DNA of 36,062 nt, from the NCBI GenBank assembly GCA_946481095.1, contig CAMLML010000043.1, positions 1 to 36,062 on the forward strand. The letters run 5' to 3'. The DNA is from an uncultured Cellvibrio sp. (lineage in GTDB: Bacteria; Pseudomonadota; Gammaproteobacteria; Pseudomonadales; Cellvibrionaceae). Of this stretch, positions 27,603-35,649 are shown piece by piece. A program made the translations under genes and the position numbers. The notes under the pieces were generated by a model. It saw only the letters and a list, made by a program, of their open reading frames with translations, searched no databases and was not told the origin of the DNA. The stretch's first letter is position 1, and each line of letters begins with the position of its first letter.

Positions 27603-29012
27603 TTATGCGTATACTACAAAGAACTTTTGTTTAATTACATTTAATAAAATAACAACTACCAAGCTAATTCCCACCAATGGAAAAACAATCCCAAAAGCCA
27701 ACAACATCCATTTTATAAACATGGGTAATTTGTCATGTATCGTTGGCTTACCAGTGCGACCAGATTTTTTCCACCAAAGATAAACGCCTAACAAACTGGT
27801 AACAATCAAAACCAAACAAGCGACAAAATTAAACCATTGGTTCACAGTGCCGTATTGGCGACCGACGTGAGTCATCACACCCCATTCAACCGCTTTGGCA
27901 ACGGGTGAATAATCCTTCCAGCCAACTGAATTGAGCAATTCACCCGAAGACGGATCAACATACAAACTGGTCTGACCTTCTGCTTTATCCGGAACATAAT
28001 TAACTACAAATACATCTTGCGAGTGTTGCGGATAAAAAATTCGTATGCCGGGGCCATAGGTTTCTGTTGGCAGTTTTTGCAAATGTTCAACAACCTGATC
28101 AATGCGTGGAACAGTTGTGTGATGAGCAAGCGGCTTTTCAATTTGTTGTATCACCCATGATGTAGTTGGCGATGAAGCTGAGGGCTCCACAATTTTTTGA
28201 TGATTGGCGTGATTGGCGTGTTGTGATAAGGATTGAAGATCGGGATGACTTTTAAAATTTGGCGATGCTTCTACCCAGGGGATAATTTCACCCAGTTTTG
28301 CAAATTGTTGCCCCCAAAAAGCTGACCAGGGCAAACCTGAAAAAATAATAAAGGCAACAAAAATAACATTTATCAATGAAGGTATGGCATGCCAGTCGCG
28401 CCAGAATGCGCGAGTTGAATTGGAATTTTTTCGATATAAATGCATTCGCGGCAACAATACACCCGACCAACGCCAGGCTTGCGGCCACCACAAATATATG
28501 CCGGTAATCAGCATCACAATGGTCCAACAGGATGCCCACTCAACCAAATAGCTACCCCAAGGCCCTGATAATAAATTGCCGTGTAAATTGCGAATGATCG
28601 CAATAAATTCTGAATCAGGATCAACCGCGCCTGTGACTATCAATCGATAAGGATCCAGATAAATTCTTTGCCGAATGTCCTTGCCATCAACTGATCGTTT
28701 GGTCAACCAGATACTGGCTTGATCTTTATTTGCGGGTAAAACCAGACTTTGTATTTTTGCATTAGGATAAGCTGCCAGAACTGCTTGCTCCTGCTCGATT
28801 AAGGTTTTGCTTTCCAACTTATCCGAAAATACTTCGATGTAATTGCGATTAAGCCAATGATCAATTTCCCGATCAAATAAATAAATCGCACCGGTAATCG
28901 ATAAAATAATCACAAAAGGCGCAACTGCCAAACCAGCGAGCAAATGCAAACGCTGAACAGCGCGATAATAAATACCGCGCGATTCAGTTGTTGGTGGGGT
29001 TTGATGGGTCAA
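27603..29012 (-). CDS. PepSY-TM inner-membrane protein (PiuB/FsrB-like)
   Basis: A 469-residue protein with four principal membrane regions. The first helix is LHLLAGLAVAPFVIILSITGAIYLF (about 22-46). A PepSY-like periplasmic section with SIWLTKRSVDGKDIRQRIYLDPY follows, then LHGNLLSGPWGSYLVEWASCWTIVMLITGIYLWWP. The second half repeats the pattern: WHAIPSLINVIFVAFIIFSGLPW, a YVDPSSGELLNSVGW segment, HVGRQYGTVNQWFNFVACLVLIVTSLLGVYLWW, and a final helix. Family members such as Pseudomonas FoxB and related proteins reduce siderophore iron in the periplasm. It starts seven bases after the receptor stop, so the two form an operon. Confidence 0.9.
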   Translation of the reverse strand: MTHQTPPTTESRGIYYRAVQRLHLLAGLAVAPFVIILSITGAIYLFDREIDHWLNRNYIEVFSDKLESKTLIEQEQAVLAAYPNAKIQSLVLPANKDQASIWLTKRSVDGKDIRQRIYLDPYRLIVTGAVDPDSEFIAIIRNLHGNLLSGPWGSYLVEWASCWTIVMLITGIYLWWPQAWRWSGVLLPRMHLYRKNSNSTRAFWRDWHAIPSLINVIFVAFIIFSGLPWSAFWGQQFAKLGEIIPWVEASPNFKSHPDLQSLSQHANHANHQKIVEPSASSPTTSWVIQQIEKPLAHHTTVPRIDQVVEHLQKLPTETYGPGIRIFYPQHSQDVFVVNYVPDKAEGQTSLYVDPSSGELLNSVGWKDYSPVAKAVEWGVMTHVGRQYGTVNQWFNFVACLVLIVTSLLGVYLWWKKSGRTGKPTIHDKLPMFIKWMLLAFGIVFPLVGISLVVVILLNVIKQKFFVVYA

Positions 29013-29019
29013 TTATCAA

Positions 29020-31077
29020 TTACCAGGATTTATTTAATCTGAAAGAGAATGAACGCGGATCACCCGGTATCACCACAAAACGATTGCCCGACGCAGAATA
29101 ATATTCTTCATCCAAAAGATTATTCAAAAATAAGGTGGCAGACCAATCCTGCTGTTGATAGCCAATACTTGCGTTTATTAATTGGTAAGCATCCAATTCG
29201 TAATTGCTGGCATTGGTTAACAATCTGTCGCTGATATAGCTGGAACCCGCACGAAGATTCCAGTTGTCATTGAGCTGATACCGAATATCCAGCTTCGCAT
29301 TGTGCTCAGGCAAATCACCAATTCGCGCACCCTGATCACCATCGTTGCTGCGAATAATTTCCCCATCCAGATATGCGTAACCCGCTAACAACTGAATCTG
29401 CGGTGTGATGCTCCATTCTGCTTCAAGCTCAATACCATCGGCTTTTTGTTCGCCCGCATTGATCATAAAATCCGGATCGGCAGGATCAGAGGTTGCAACA
29501 TTCACACGCTCAATTCGAAACAAAGAGACACTACCGCTGAAATTCGTTTGTTTAAATCGCAAACCAATTTCTGTTTGTTGCGATTCTTCAGGATCAAGCG
29601 GCACGCCATCTTTGGTTCTGGAACCCGCAGTGGATTCAATATCAAAACCTGTATTAAACCCGGTATAGAGCGACCATTCAGAATTAAATTGATAGGTTCC
29701 GCCGATTTGCCAAATAGTAGAATCAGTCGGTACTTCGTCGAGTGAAGACTCACCCCAGGTACCATTATTTGATGCGTAATCACTGTAACGCGTTGCGGCA
29801 ATCACATTTAATTTATCAGTGATGGTGATTTGATCTTGAATGTAAACAGCTTTGGTATCCAGATCATAAAAACGGTCATAATCGAAATTTAATACAGGAT
29901 CACGATTGGAATAGGAATATTGTGGATTACGTACATCTATATCAGCAATATCTGTAATATTGTATTGCGTGAATCGGCCACGCTCCCAACCATGCTCATA
30001 ACCTAATAACACCTGATGCTCAATTAAACCCGTACTGAATTCACCATTTAGATCCAATTGCGCAATCGTGTAATCATCATTTTCTTTCCCCCAGCGTCCG
30101 TTGCGGTCAATTAAAAATGGATTCACATCTTCATCAACAGCACCTCGCAAGCGCACCTCACCAAATTCTGTATTAAATTCCTGATATTGAAAACGCGGTG
30201 TGATAGACCAATTCTCATTGAGTTTTATATCAACCCAGTATTGCAACAGTGGTGCATCGGCTTGCATATCGGTAAAGGAGGATTCACCCAAATCCAAACT
30301 GGAATCCAACTCAGTTAAATCCGTTAACACAACCGAAGCCGGCAAACCCGCGTAACGTTTGGTCTCGCGTTTAATATATTCAGTGACCAAATTGCCTTGC
30401 GCGCTGTCACCTATGTCATGCGTCAAACTAAAACCCAGATTAGTTCTCTTCATAGGTTGATGATCAATAAAAGTATCTGAATCTTCCAGCTCGCCTGTTA
30501 ATCGCGCAGAAACATCATCAGTCAAACTGCCGGTGACATCACCCGACAAAACGCGTTGTTGATCAGAACCCAGAGTTAACGAATTGGATGCAGAAAAATT
30601 TTCTTGCGGGCGCTTGGTGACAATACTGACTATGCCACCCACTGCCGAATGGCCATAAAGAACACCGGATGGCCCTTTCAATACTTCAACACGTTCGATA
30701 TTACTGATGGCTGAAGCGTCCACATCTTCGTAATAACGTTGACGCATACCATTGCGCATTTGATCGGCTAAAAAGCCACGAATTTTAAGACTGAATGATT
30801 GCCATGCACCCACACGCGAATAACCGGGGTTTGCCGAAGGTACTTGCCTTAACAAATCACCAATTGAAACAGCACCCAGGGACGCGATTTCCTTTTGATC
30901 AAGCAACTGCACAGACTGCGGCATTTTTTCCAAAGGAATGCCGGATTTTTCACCAAAGGCACCACGCATTTTGTTGTCGGTAACAACAACCTCTTCGATG
31001 GGTTGATCCGCAAACGACAACTGACCGAATAACAAACTACTTATAGCGAGGCTCAACACTGAAGGACGAAAACGCAT
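29020..31077 (-). CDS. TonB-dependent siderophore receptor
   Basis: A 685-residue receptor with the signal peptide MRFRPSVLSLAISSLLFGQLSFA, followed by DQPIEEVVVTDNK, a TonB-box region. The plug has IPLEKMPQSVQLLDQKEIASLGAVSIGDLLRQVP and IERVEVLKGPSGVLYGHSAVGGIVSIVTKRP, the latter diagnostic for siderophore receptors. The barrel ends RSFSFRLNKSW with a terminal aromatic. The FhuA/FoxA-like length and the PepSY partner suggest a hydroxamate or mixed ligand, but the ligand cannot be assigned. No Fur box was found in the 80 bases upstream. Instead a GCGAC-N5-GTCGC palindrome lies about 60 bases before the ATG. Confidence 0.93.
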   Translation of the reverse strand: MRFRPSVLSLAISSLLFGQLSFADQPIEEVVVTDNKMRGAFGEKSGIPLEKMPQSVQLLDQKEIASLGAVSIGDLLRQVPSANPGYSRVGAWQSFSLKIRGFLADQMRNGMRQRYYEDVDASAISNIERVEVLKGPSGVLYGHSAVGGIVSIVTKRPQENFSASNSLTLGSDQQRVLSGDVTGSLTDDVSARLTGELEDSDTFIDHQPMKRTNLGFSLTHDIGDSAQGNLVTEYIKRETKRYAGLPASVVLTDLTELDSSLDLGESSFTDMQADAPLLQYWVDIKLNENWSITPRFQYQEFNTEFGEVRLRGAVDEDVNPFLIDRNGRWGKENDDYTIAQLDLNGEFSTGLIEHQVLLGYEHGWERGRFTQYNITDIADIDVRNPQYSYSNRDPVLNFDYDRFYDLDTKAVYIQDQITITDKLNVIAATRYSDYASNNGTWGESSLDEVPTDSTIWQIGGTYQFNSEWSLYTGFNTGFDIESTAGSRTKDGVPLDPEESQQTEIGLRFKQTNFSGSVSLFRIERVNVATSDPADPDFMINAGEQKADGIELEAEWSITPQIQLLAGYAYLDGEIIRSNDGDQGARIGDLPEHNAKLDIRYQLNDNWNLRAGSSYISDRLLTNASNYELDAYQLINASIGYQQQDWSATLFLNNLLDEEYYSASGNRFVVIPGDPRSFSFRLNKSW

Positions 31078-31138
31078 AACAATTCCCGAGTCAAATTACG
31101 GACGCGCGAATTTTACTGACTGATGGCTTTAGTTAACA

Positions 31139-31155
31139 TGCGACATATTGTCGCA
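31139..31155. promoter_or_regulatory. 17-base palindrome upstream of the second siderophore receptor
   Basis: TGCGACATATTGTCGCA is a perfect 7-3-7 inverted repeat. It contains GCGAC-N5-GTCGC, the half-site arrangement described for RegA/PrrA-type regulators. It begins three bases past the methyltransferase stop, without a T-tract, and ends 61 bases before the receptor ATG. The downstream TAAAAT -10 candidate puts it just above the -35 region, which suits an activator. A short terminator stem for the methyltransferase is the alternative. Confidence 0.5.
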
Positions 31156-31157
31156 GC

Positions 31158-32351
31158 CTATGCCTGCAGGAGCTTTTCCAGGCAGTGTTCCTGAATACCG
31201 TAGAAATTTTTTATCGCGACGATCTGCTGCAATATTTCGGTATTGTCACGCGGGGTTTTGCGTTTTTGCGCGAGGATCATTTTATTTTTGCTGGTGTGTT
31301 CCAGTGAAATAAATTCAAACACTTTAGTGTCGTAACCATGGGCTTCGAGCAACAACGCACGTAAACCATCGGTGATCATTTCTGCTTCTTGTCCCAAATG
31401 GATTCCGTGCTGTAACACTGGTGCAAGCAGTGCGGGGCTTTTGAGTTGTAGACGAATTTGTTTATGGCAACAGGGTGAACACATAATAATGTCGGCACCG
31501 GTGAGAATCCCCATGTGCAAGGCATAATCAGTTGCCGTGTCGCAGGCGTGTAAGGCAATCATGATGTTAATCGCTTGTGCCGAAAAATGTTGCACATCAC
31601 CCTGCTCAAATTTAATGCCGGTGAGCGCCAATTTTTGTGCAGTTTGATTGCACAAATCCACCAAGCCTTGTCGCAGTTCAACACCGGTGACTTGGGTATC
31701 AATGTGCAAATTGTCAGTCAGGTAATCGTGCACCGCAAAAGTCAAATAGGCCTTACCCGAACCAAAATCAGCAATATGCAATTGATTGCGTTTATCCAAA
31801 CCGGTTTGCTGAATCGCAGTTGATAACACCTCAATAAATTTATTGATCTGTTTCCATTTGCGCGACATTGCCGGAATAATCTCGCCTTTTGCATCGGTGA
31901 TACCCAACTCGCGCAAATAAGGCCGATCCTGTTGCACATAACGCAGTTTGTTTCGATTGTGTGCCAGTTCGGTCTGCGATTGTTCCAAATTATTAAGTGA
32001 TGTTTTATTGCGGTGACGATTAACCAGGAGTTTGCCTTTTTTACTCAAAGTCAACTGGATTTCCCAATCATTAGTCACCAGATGCGCATTGAGAAAATCA
32101 GAACCGATCAATGTCTTCAATTGATTTTGGGAAGTGCCAATATCCAGATTTTTTGTGATGTGGTTAGTGCGGTATTCGTACAAAAACGACAAGAGTGATT
32201 GCTCTTTAATCTGCATCGGGCGAATCGTGATTCTATTCAAATCCACCTGGTCGCCTTTATATTTTGATAATACCAGGCGCTGAAGCTTGCTCGCCAAAAA
32301 GGCTGCATGAAATTCTTCCAAAAATTGCATTAACTCTGTGGAGTCGGTCAT
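31158..32351 (-). CDS. SAM-dependent methyltransferase (Methyltransf_32 type)
   Basis: A 397-residue cytoplasmic protein. The N-terminal third (1-150) is basic and of unclear fold. The Rossmann methyltransferase domain starts at about residue 190, with the SAM loop IADFGSGKAYLTFAVHDYL, acidic motif TGVELRQGLVDLC and DVQHF. The active-site region reads IALHACDTATDYALH...ADIIMCSPCCHKQ. The HACD and CSPCCHK motifs are typical of the family that includes eukaryotic METTL25/RRNAD1-like proteins, where the cysteines may bind metal. The substrate is unknown; RNA or protein are both possible. It is divergent from the RegA-type regulator with 170 bases between starts. Confidence 0.85.
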   Translation of the reverse strand: MTDSTELMQFLEEFHAAFLASKLQRLVLSKYKGDQVDLNRITIRPMQIKEQSLLSFLYEYRTNHITKNLDIGTSQNQLKTLIGSDFLNAHLVTNDWEIQLTLSKKGKLLVNRHRNKTSLNNLEQSQTELAHNRNKLRYVQQDRPYLRELGITDAKGEIIPAMSRKWKQINKFIEVLSTAIQQTGLDKRNQLHIADFGSGKAYLTFAVHDYLTDNLHIDTQVTGVELRQGLVDLCNQTAQKLALTGIKFEQGDVQHFSAQAINIMIALHACDTATDYALHMGILTGADIIMCSPCCHKQIRLQLKSPALLAPVLQHGIHLGQEAEMITDGLRALLLEAHGYDTKVFEFISLEHTSKNKMILAQKRKTPRDNTEILQQIVAIKNFYGIQEHCLEKLLQA

Positions 32352-32443
32352 CTAAATCTCATTCACATCGACAATTCACTGGCGGTTATGCTACCAATCA
32401 GAAGCCACTCTGGCGAGCCTATAACTCAGAAACTGGGGCAAAT

Positions 32444-32458
32444 TGTCGCACCCCGACA
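32444..32458. promoter_or_regulatory. TGTCG-N5-CGACA inverted repeat upstream of the RegA-type regulator
   Basis: The arms TGTCG (32444-32448) and CGACA (32454-32458) surround CACCC. The site lies 64 bases before the regulator ATG and about 90 from the methyltransferase ATG. The half-sites are the same pentamers as in the 31139-31155 palindrome but in the outward arrangement. A short CAGCC-ATC-GGCTG-TTTT stem (32471-32487) between this site and the gene could act as a leader hairpin. Confidence 0.3.
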
Positions 32459-32521
32459 GGCCGTGGATGTCAGCCATCGGCTGTTTTGTTATAGTTGCCA
32501 AAAGTTTTTTTATCTCAAATT

Positions 32522-33058
32522 ATGACCAGCAGCCATTCTTTTCTCATAGTTGATGACGACATCACCTTCGCGCAAATGCTGAAACGCGCACTGGATCGTC
32601 GCGGCTTTAACACCTGGATTGCGCAGGACATCGCAACCGCCGAAACCTTGTTATCGCAACATAAAATGGTGAAAGCCATAGTCGATCTTAAAATTGCGCA
32701 AGAATCCGGACTGGTATTGATCAGCAGACTCAAAGAAATAAATCCCGCAATACAAATTATTATGCTGACGGGTTATTCCAGTATTTCTACCGCGGTAGAC
32801 GCAATAAAATTGGGAGCAATCAATTATTTTTGCAAACCCATTGAAGTCGATGATTTATTAAAAGCCTTTGATGCAACGCCTGCCGCCGAGACTATTCCGA
32901 TTCCGGAAAACGCACCCAGCCTCGATCGCATGGAATGGGAATATATTCAAAAAATTCTACAAGATTGCAATGGCAATATTTCTGCCGCTGCGCGTGCCTT
33001 GGGTGTGCATAGAAGAACTTTGCAGAGGAAATTGCAAAAACGACCTGTAAAGCAGTAA
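32522..33058 (+). CDS. RegA/RoxR/PrrA-type response regulator (orphan)
   Basis: A 178-residue two-domain regulator. The receiver domain (1-120) has the acidic pocket D11-D13 in LIVDDD, phospho-acceptor D55 in AIVDLKI, T83 and K105 in YFCKPIE. A proline-containing linker leads to a Fis-type helix-turn-helix ending GNISAAARALGVHRRTLQRK. The HRRTLQRK signature is characteristic of RegA/ActR/PrrA/RoxR global redox regulators. These normally pair with a RegB/RoxS kinase next door; none is in this window, although the gene may lie elsewhere. The ATG at 32522 gives the family start; a TTG at 32495 would add nine residues. It is divergent from the methyltransferase and convergent with a HEAT-repeat gene. 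Confidence 0.92.
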   Translation: MTSSHSFLIVDDDITFAQMLKRALDRRGFNTWIAQDIATAETLLSQHKMVKAIVDLKIAQESGLVLISRLKEINPAIQIIMLTGYSSISTAVDAIKLGAINYFCKPIEVDDLLKAFDATPAAETIPIPENAPSLDRMEWEYIQKILQDCNGNISAAARALGVHRRTLQRKLQKRPVKQ

Positions 33059-33086
33059 ATAAACTGTCGTCAAGAAATATTCTTCG

Positions 33087-34007
33087 TCAATCTGGAACCA
33101 ACCCACTTGCTGGAAAACCTGGCTGCATTAGTCGACGATTTAATGGAAGATCATCAATTTCATCTTTCTTCCATAAATACAGAACAGCATTCCTGGCTCG
33201 CTCAACAACATCATTATTGGCATCATGCAACAACCTTTCTATATCAGAAATATTGGATTTATTTCCATGGGCTTTCAAGTGTTCGATTGCCTGAAGTTTA
33301 ATATTCGAATCCAAATCCTTTAACGCGTCGGTAAAATAGGGATTCGCATTCGCAAACCCAACGGATCCTATTTCCTGTAATGCGAGATAACGCTCATTTG
33401 AATCTTTACTGTTTAATTTTGCTTCCCTTGATTGTATAAATTCCATCGTCAAGGAGCCATCACCGCGCTGTTCAAGAATAATCGCCGCGATTTTTTGAGC
33501 AACAGGATCATTGAGTTTGTATATTGCTCTTAGGTCTGCATTTTGCAGGTAAGCTACCTCTTCAGAAAGTCCAGCCATCAAATGTCGAATATATCCAAGT
33601 GTTTCCGGAGTCTTTTCTAAGGTCGCTAATAACTCTTGCATTATAATGGAAGCATCCCCCGGCGAAATATGCATCAGCAAATGAAGCGCTTGAATTTTTT
33701 CCCGCTTGGAACCCGATTCAAATTTTTCCCGCGAACGTGCAATACTCTCCCTCTTGATTTGGTCAGAAATCGACTTTGTATTGAGTATCAACGGTATGTT
33801 GGAATTGGACCTCTCTGTTTTGGAAATGGGCTGGTTGTTGGCTTCCTGTGTAATTTCTTTGCTGGTGAGACTTTCATTAATTTTTGCAAATCTGGTCGAA
33901 TCTTTTCTTCCATATATTAATTCATTCGCTATCAAACATATTAGTAAGATTAACAATGATAAAATTATAAAATCCATCAGGATTTTTAATATCTTTTTAA
34001 TTACCAT
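33087..34007 (-). CDS. Membrane-anchored HEAT-repeat protein
   Basis: A 306-residue protein with one N-terminal membrane helix (about residues 8-28, IIYF-like hydrophobic run ending LIANELIYG). A polar linker with several Lys/Ser/Asn stretches follows (about 30-95), then a helical solenoid. Helix pairs are visible as REKIQALHLLMHISPGDASIIMQELLATLEK, DPVAQKIAAIILEQRGD, NERYLALQEIGSVGFANANPYFTDALKD and DSNIKLQAIEHLKAHGNKSNISDIERLLHDANNDVVERARNAVLYLWKKD, spaced like HEAT/PBS-lyase repeats. The C-terminal half resembles the partial protein at the right edge. The ATG at 34007 is used; a TTG two codons upstream is possible. The function is probably a protein-binding scaffold in the periplasm (inference). 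No named family is recognised. Confidence 0.8.
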   Translation of the reverse strand: MVIKKILKILMDFIILSLLILLICLIANELIYGRKDSTRFAKINESLTSKEITQEANNQPISKTERSNSNIPLILNTKSISDQIKRESIARSREKFESGSKREKIQALHLLMHISPGDASIIMQELLATLEKTPETLGYIRHLMAGLSEEVAYLQNADLRAIYKLNDPVAQKIAAIILEQRGDGSLTMEFIQSREAKLNSKDSNERYLALQEIGSVGFANANPYFTDALKDLDSNIKLQAIEHLKAHGNKSNISDIERLLHDANNDVVERARNAVLYLWKKDEIDDLPLNRRLMQPGFPASGLVPD

Positions 34008-34122
34008 GATCAAGACGATTGCAAATTAAATTTTTGATATTGGCGTGAGTGTAAACACATAGATTTACGCGCCTTGATTTTTGAAAAAGACGCGTTCGCG
34101 ATTAATAAATTGATTTCGTCAA

Positions 34123-34776
34123 TTAACGTGGCCCAGCCCAATACACCAATGCTTCCAATTGATTCAGTATCATTGATGAAGAGCTCTTTTTACTTCCAAA
34201 TAACACTACTCGCGTATAAATGTTCTTTGCCGTTTTGTAATATTTGGCTCTGCTCGAGAAGGGTATAATTCCTTTCATCGTACAATTATTTGGACCAATT
34301 ACATCGCCTTTTTTTCCGCAAGTTTCTGCCGTTTGATCTGTAATTGAAATGTAATCCCAGTCATCGTCTATCAATTCCAGCTGGTATGAACCAGCCGCAT
34401 TGTTGTCATAAACGACTTGTACACCATAAATCCAATTTAAATCGTCCTTATTATTTAGACCAACAACATATCGACCGAACGCACTCAGTCCAGTATTGTA
34501 AGCTCTGACAACGCCAACATAACCGTCTTCGCCTGTACTGGAATTCGCCGCAATTTTTATGACACCGCAAAAACTCCCTTCAAATATCGACAACGAGGGT
34601 GTTGGATCAGTCTCCCAACAACTCCAGTCCACTTGCGTCTTTTTGGTGATATTGTCAATGGTGACACCAATTTCAGGACGATTGGAAATAACAACCGCGT
34701 GGCCAGCAAAACTCAATAACATAATAGACAGAAAACACATTTTTAAATTAATTACGGCGAACAAGTATTTCTTCAT
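34123..34776 (-). CDS. Unrecognised secreted protein with four cysteines
   Basis: A 217-residue precursor. The signal segment (MKKYLFAVINLKMCFLSIMLLSFAGHA) is followed by a beta-rich polar mature part with no family I recognise. Notable features are four cysteines in two pairs (WSCWE and SFCGV; ETCGKK and NNCTMK), suggesting two disulfides and a periplasmic or extracellular location. Short aromatic strands are also seen (GRYVVGLNNKDDLNWIYGVQVVYDNN, YQLELIDDDWDYISI). AAGGGG lies at good spacing before the ATG, so the gene looks real. It sits between a HEAT-repeat gene and a LytTR regulator on the same strand, with 40 bases to the regulator, so co-transcription is likely. A secreted effector or sensor-ligand role would be speculation. 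Confidence 0.75.
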   Translation of the reverse strand: MKKYLFAVINLKMCFLSIMLLSFAGHAVVISNRPEIGVTIDNITKKTQVDWSCWETDPTPSLSIFEGSFCGVIKIAANSSTGEDGYVGVVRAYNTGLSAFGRYVVGLNNKDDLNWIYGVQVVYDNNAAGSYQLELIDDDWDYISITDQTAETCGKKGDVIGPNNCTMKGIIPFSSRAKYYKTAKNIYTRVVLFGSKKSSSSMILNQLEALVYWAGPR

Positions 34777-34816
34777 TATTGATCCCCTTGGTGATTGGCA
34801 ACTGATTTTTTAAATC

Positions 34817-35506
34817 TCATAAACTAAATTTATCTTTAAATCGCCCCGCCTGCCTTCTTGACACTTCTATATTCGCGGTAGACTCCATTTCTAATAAAAA
34901 TCCACCATTTATCCAGGACTCTACTTTCTTAACATGACTTACGTTGACTATGTGTTTTCTATTTACCCGGACAAATTGATTTTCTGGTAATCGGCTTTCT
35001 ATATTTACCAATGCCCGATGTATGAGTATTTTGTTTTTATTCCACACCACTAAACTATGATTGGCACAACTTTCAAAATATTGAATGTCTTTCAAGCCGA
35101 CCCAATAAGTTAACTCCCCATTATTTAACAACAGGTTTTGATCTATATTCAGTTTATCGACAGCTGATTTTGTATTTTTAAGCGAAATCAACCTGCCAAT
35201 TGTTCGAATTAACCTTTCGGGAGTATATGGTTTGAGTAAATAGTCAATGACATCGAAATCAAACGATCTAGCCGCATACTTTGTATGCTCTGACACAAAT
35301 ATATATTTTGGGTGATAATCCAACCCATTCAGTAATTCAAAGCAATTCTTTCCTGACGTATCGATATCCAGAAATATTATTTCCGGCCTTTCTTCCTCAA
35401 TAATTGGCATAGCTGACTTCAGGTCTTCATATTCCCCCCAGCAACTTACCTGTGGATAAGTTTTTAATATTGAATTCAATTCATCACCGACAACGATTAT
35501 TTTCAT
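34817..35506 (-). CDS. LytTR-family response regulator
   Basis: A 229-residue regulator of the LytR/AlgR type. The receiver domain (1-115) has D8-E9 in VVGDEL, acceptor D47 in IIFLDID, Ser/Thr region VSEHTKYA and K92 in YLLKPYT. The LytTR DNA-binding domain (about 125-229) shows VGLKDIQYFESCANHSLVVWNKNKILIHRALVNIE, LPENQFVRVNRKHIVNVSHVKKVESW and the closing NIEVSRRQAGRFKD strand-helix. It is normally paired with a membrane histidine kinase of the LytS or AlgZ type; none is seen nearby, and the gene beyond the right edge is unknown. GAGGGC precedes the ATG. A phased GATWAAA array lies 30-95 bases upstream. Confidence 0.92.
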   Translation of the reverse strand: MKIIVVGDELNSILKTYPQVSCWGEYEDLKSAMPIIEEERPEIIFLDIDTSGKNCFELLNGLDYHPKYIFVSEHTKYAARSFDFDVIDYLLKPYTPERLIRTIGRLISLKNTKSAVDKLNIDQNLLLNNGELTYWVGLKDIQYFESCANHSLVVWNKNKILIHRALVNIESRLPENQFVRVNRKHIVNVSHVKKVESWINGGFLLEMESTANIEVSRRQAGRFKDKFSL

Positions 35507-35537
35507 AAAAGCATGCCCTCATTAAAAAATTGAGAGC

Positions 35538-35602
35538 GATAAAATCGATTTCAACCCGATAAAACTTGATAAAATTGGATTAATTTTGATAATAGGATTA
35601 AA
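35538..35602. repeat. Helically phased GATWAAA-type direct-repeat array upstream of the LytTR gene
   Basis: GATAAAA or a close variant starts at 35538, 35558, 35568 and 35588, with GATTTCA at 35547, GATTAAT at 35578 and GATTAAA at 35596. The seven units are therefore spaced 9-11 bases apart, one per helical turn. The array could be a multi-site operator for a regulator binding one face of DNA, or intrinsically bent DNA. Confidence 0.6.
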
Positions 35603-35649
35603 AAAATTAAATTTGTGAAATATTCCCGATTTTCAGAACACTATCCTAT

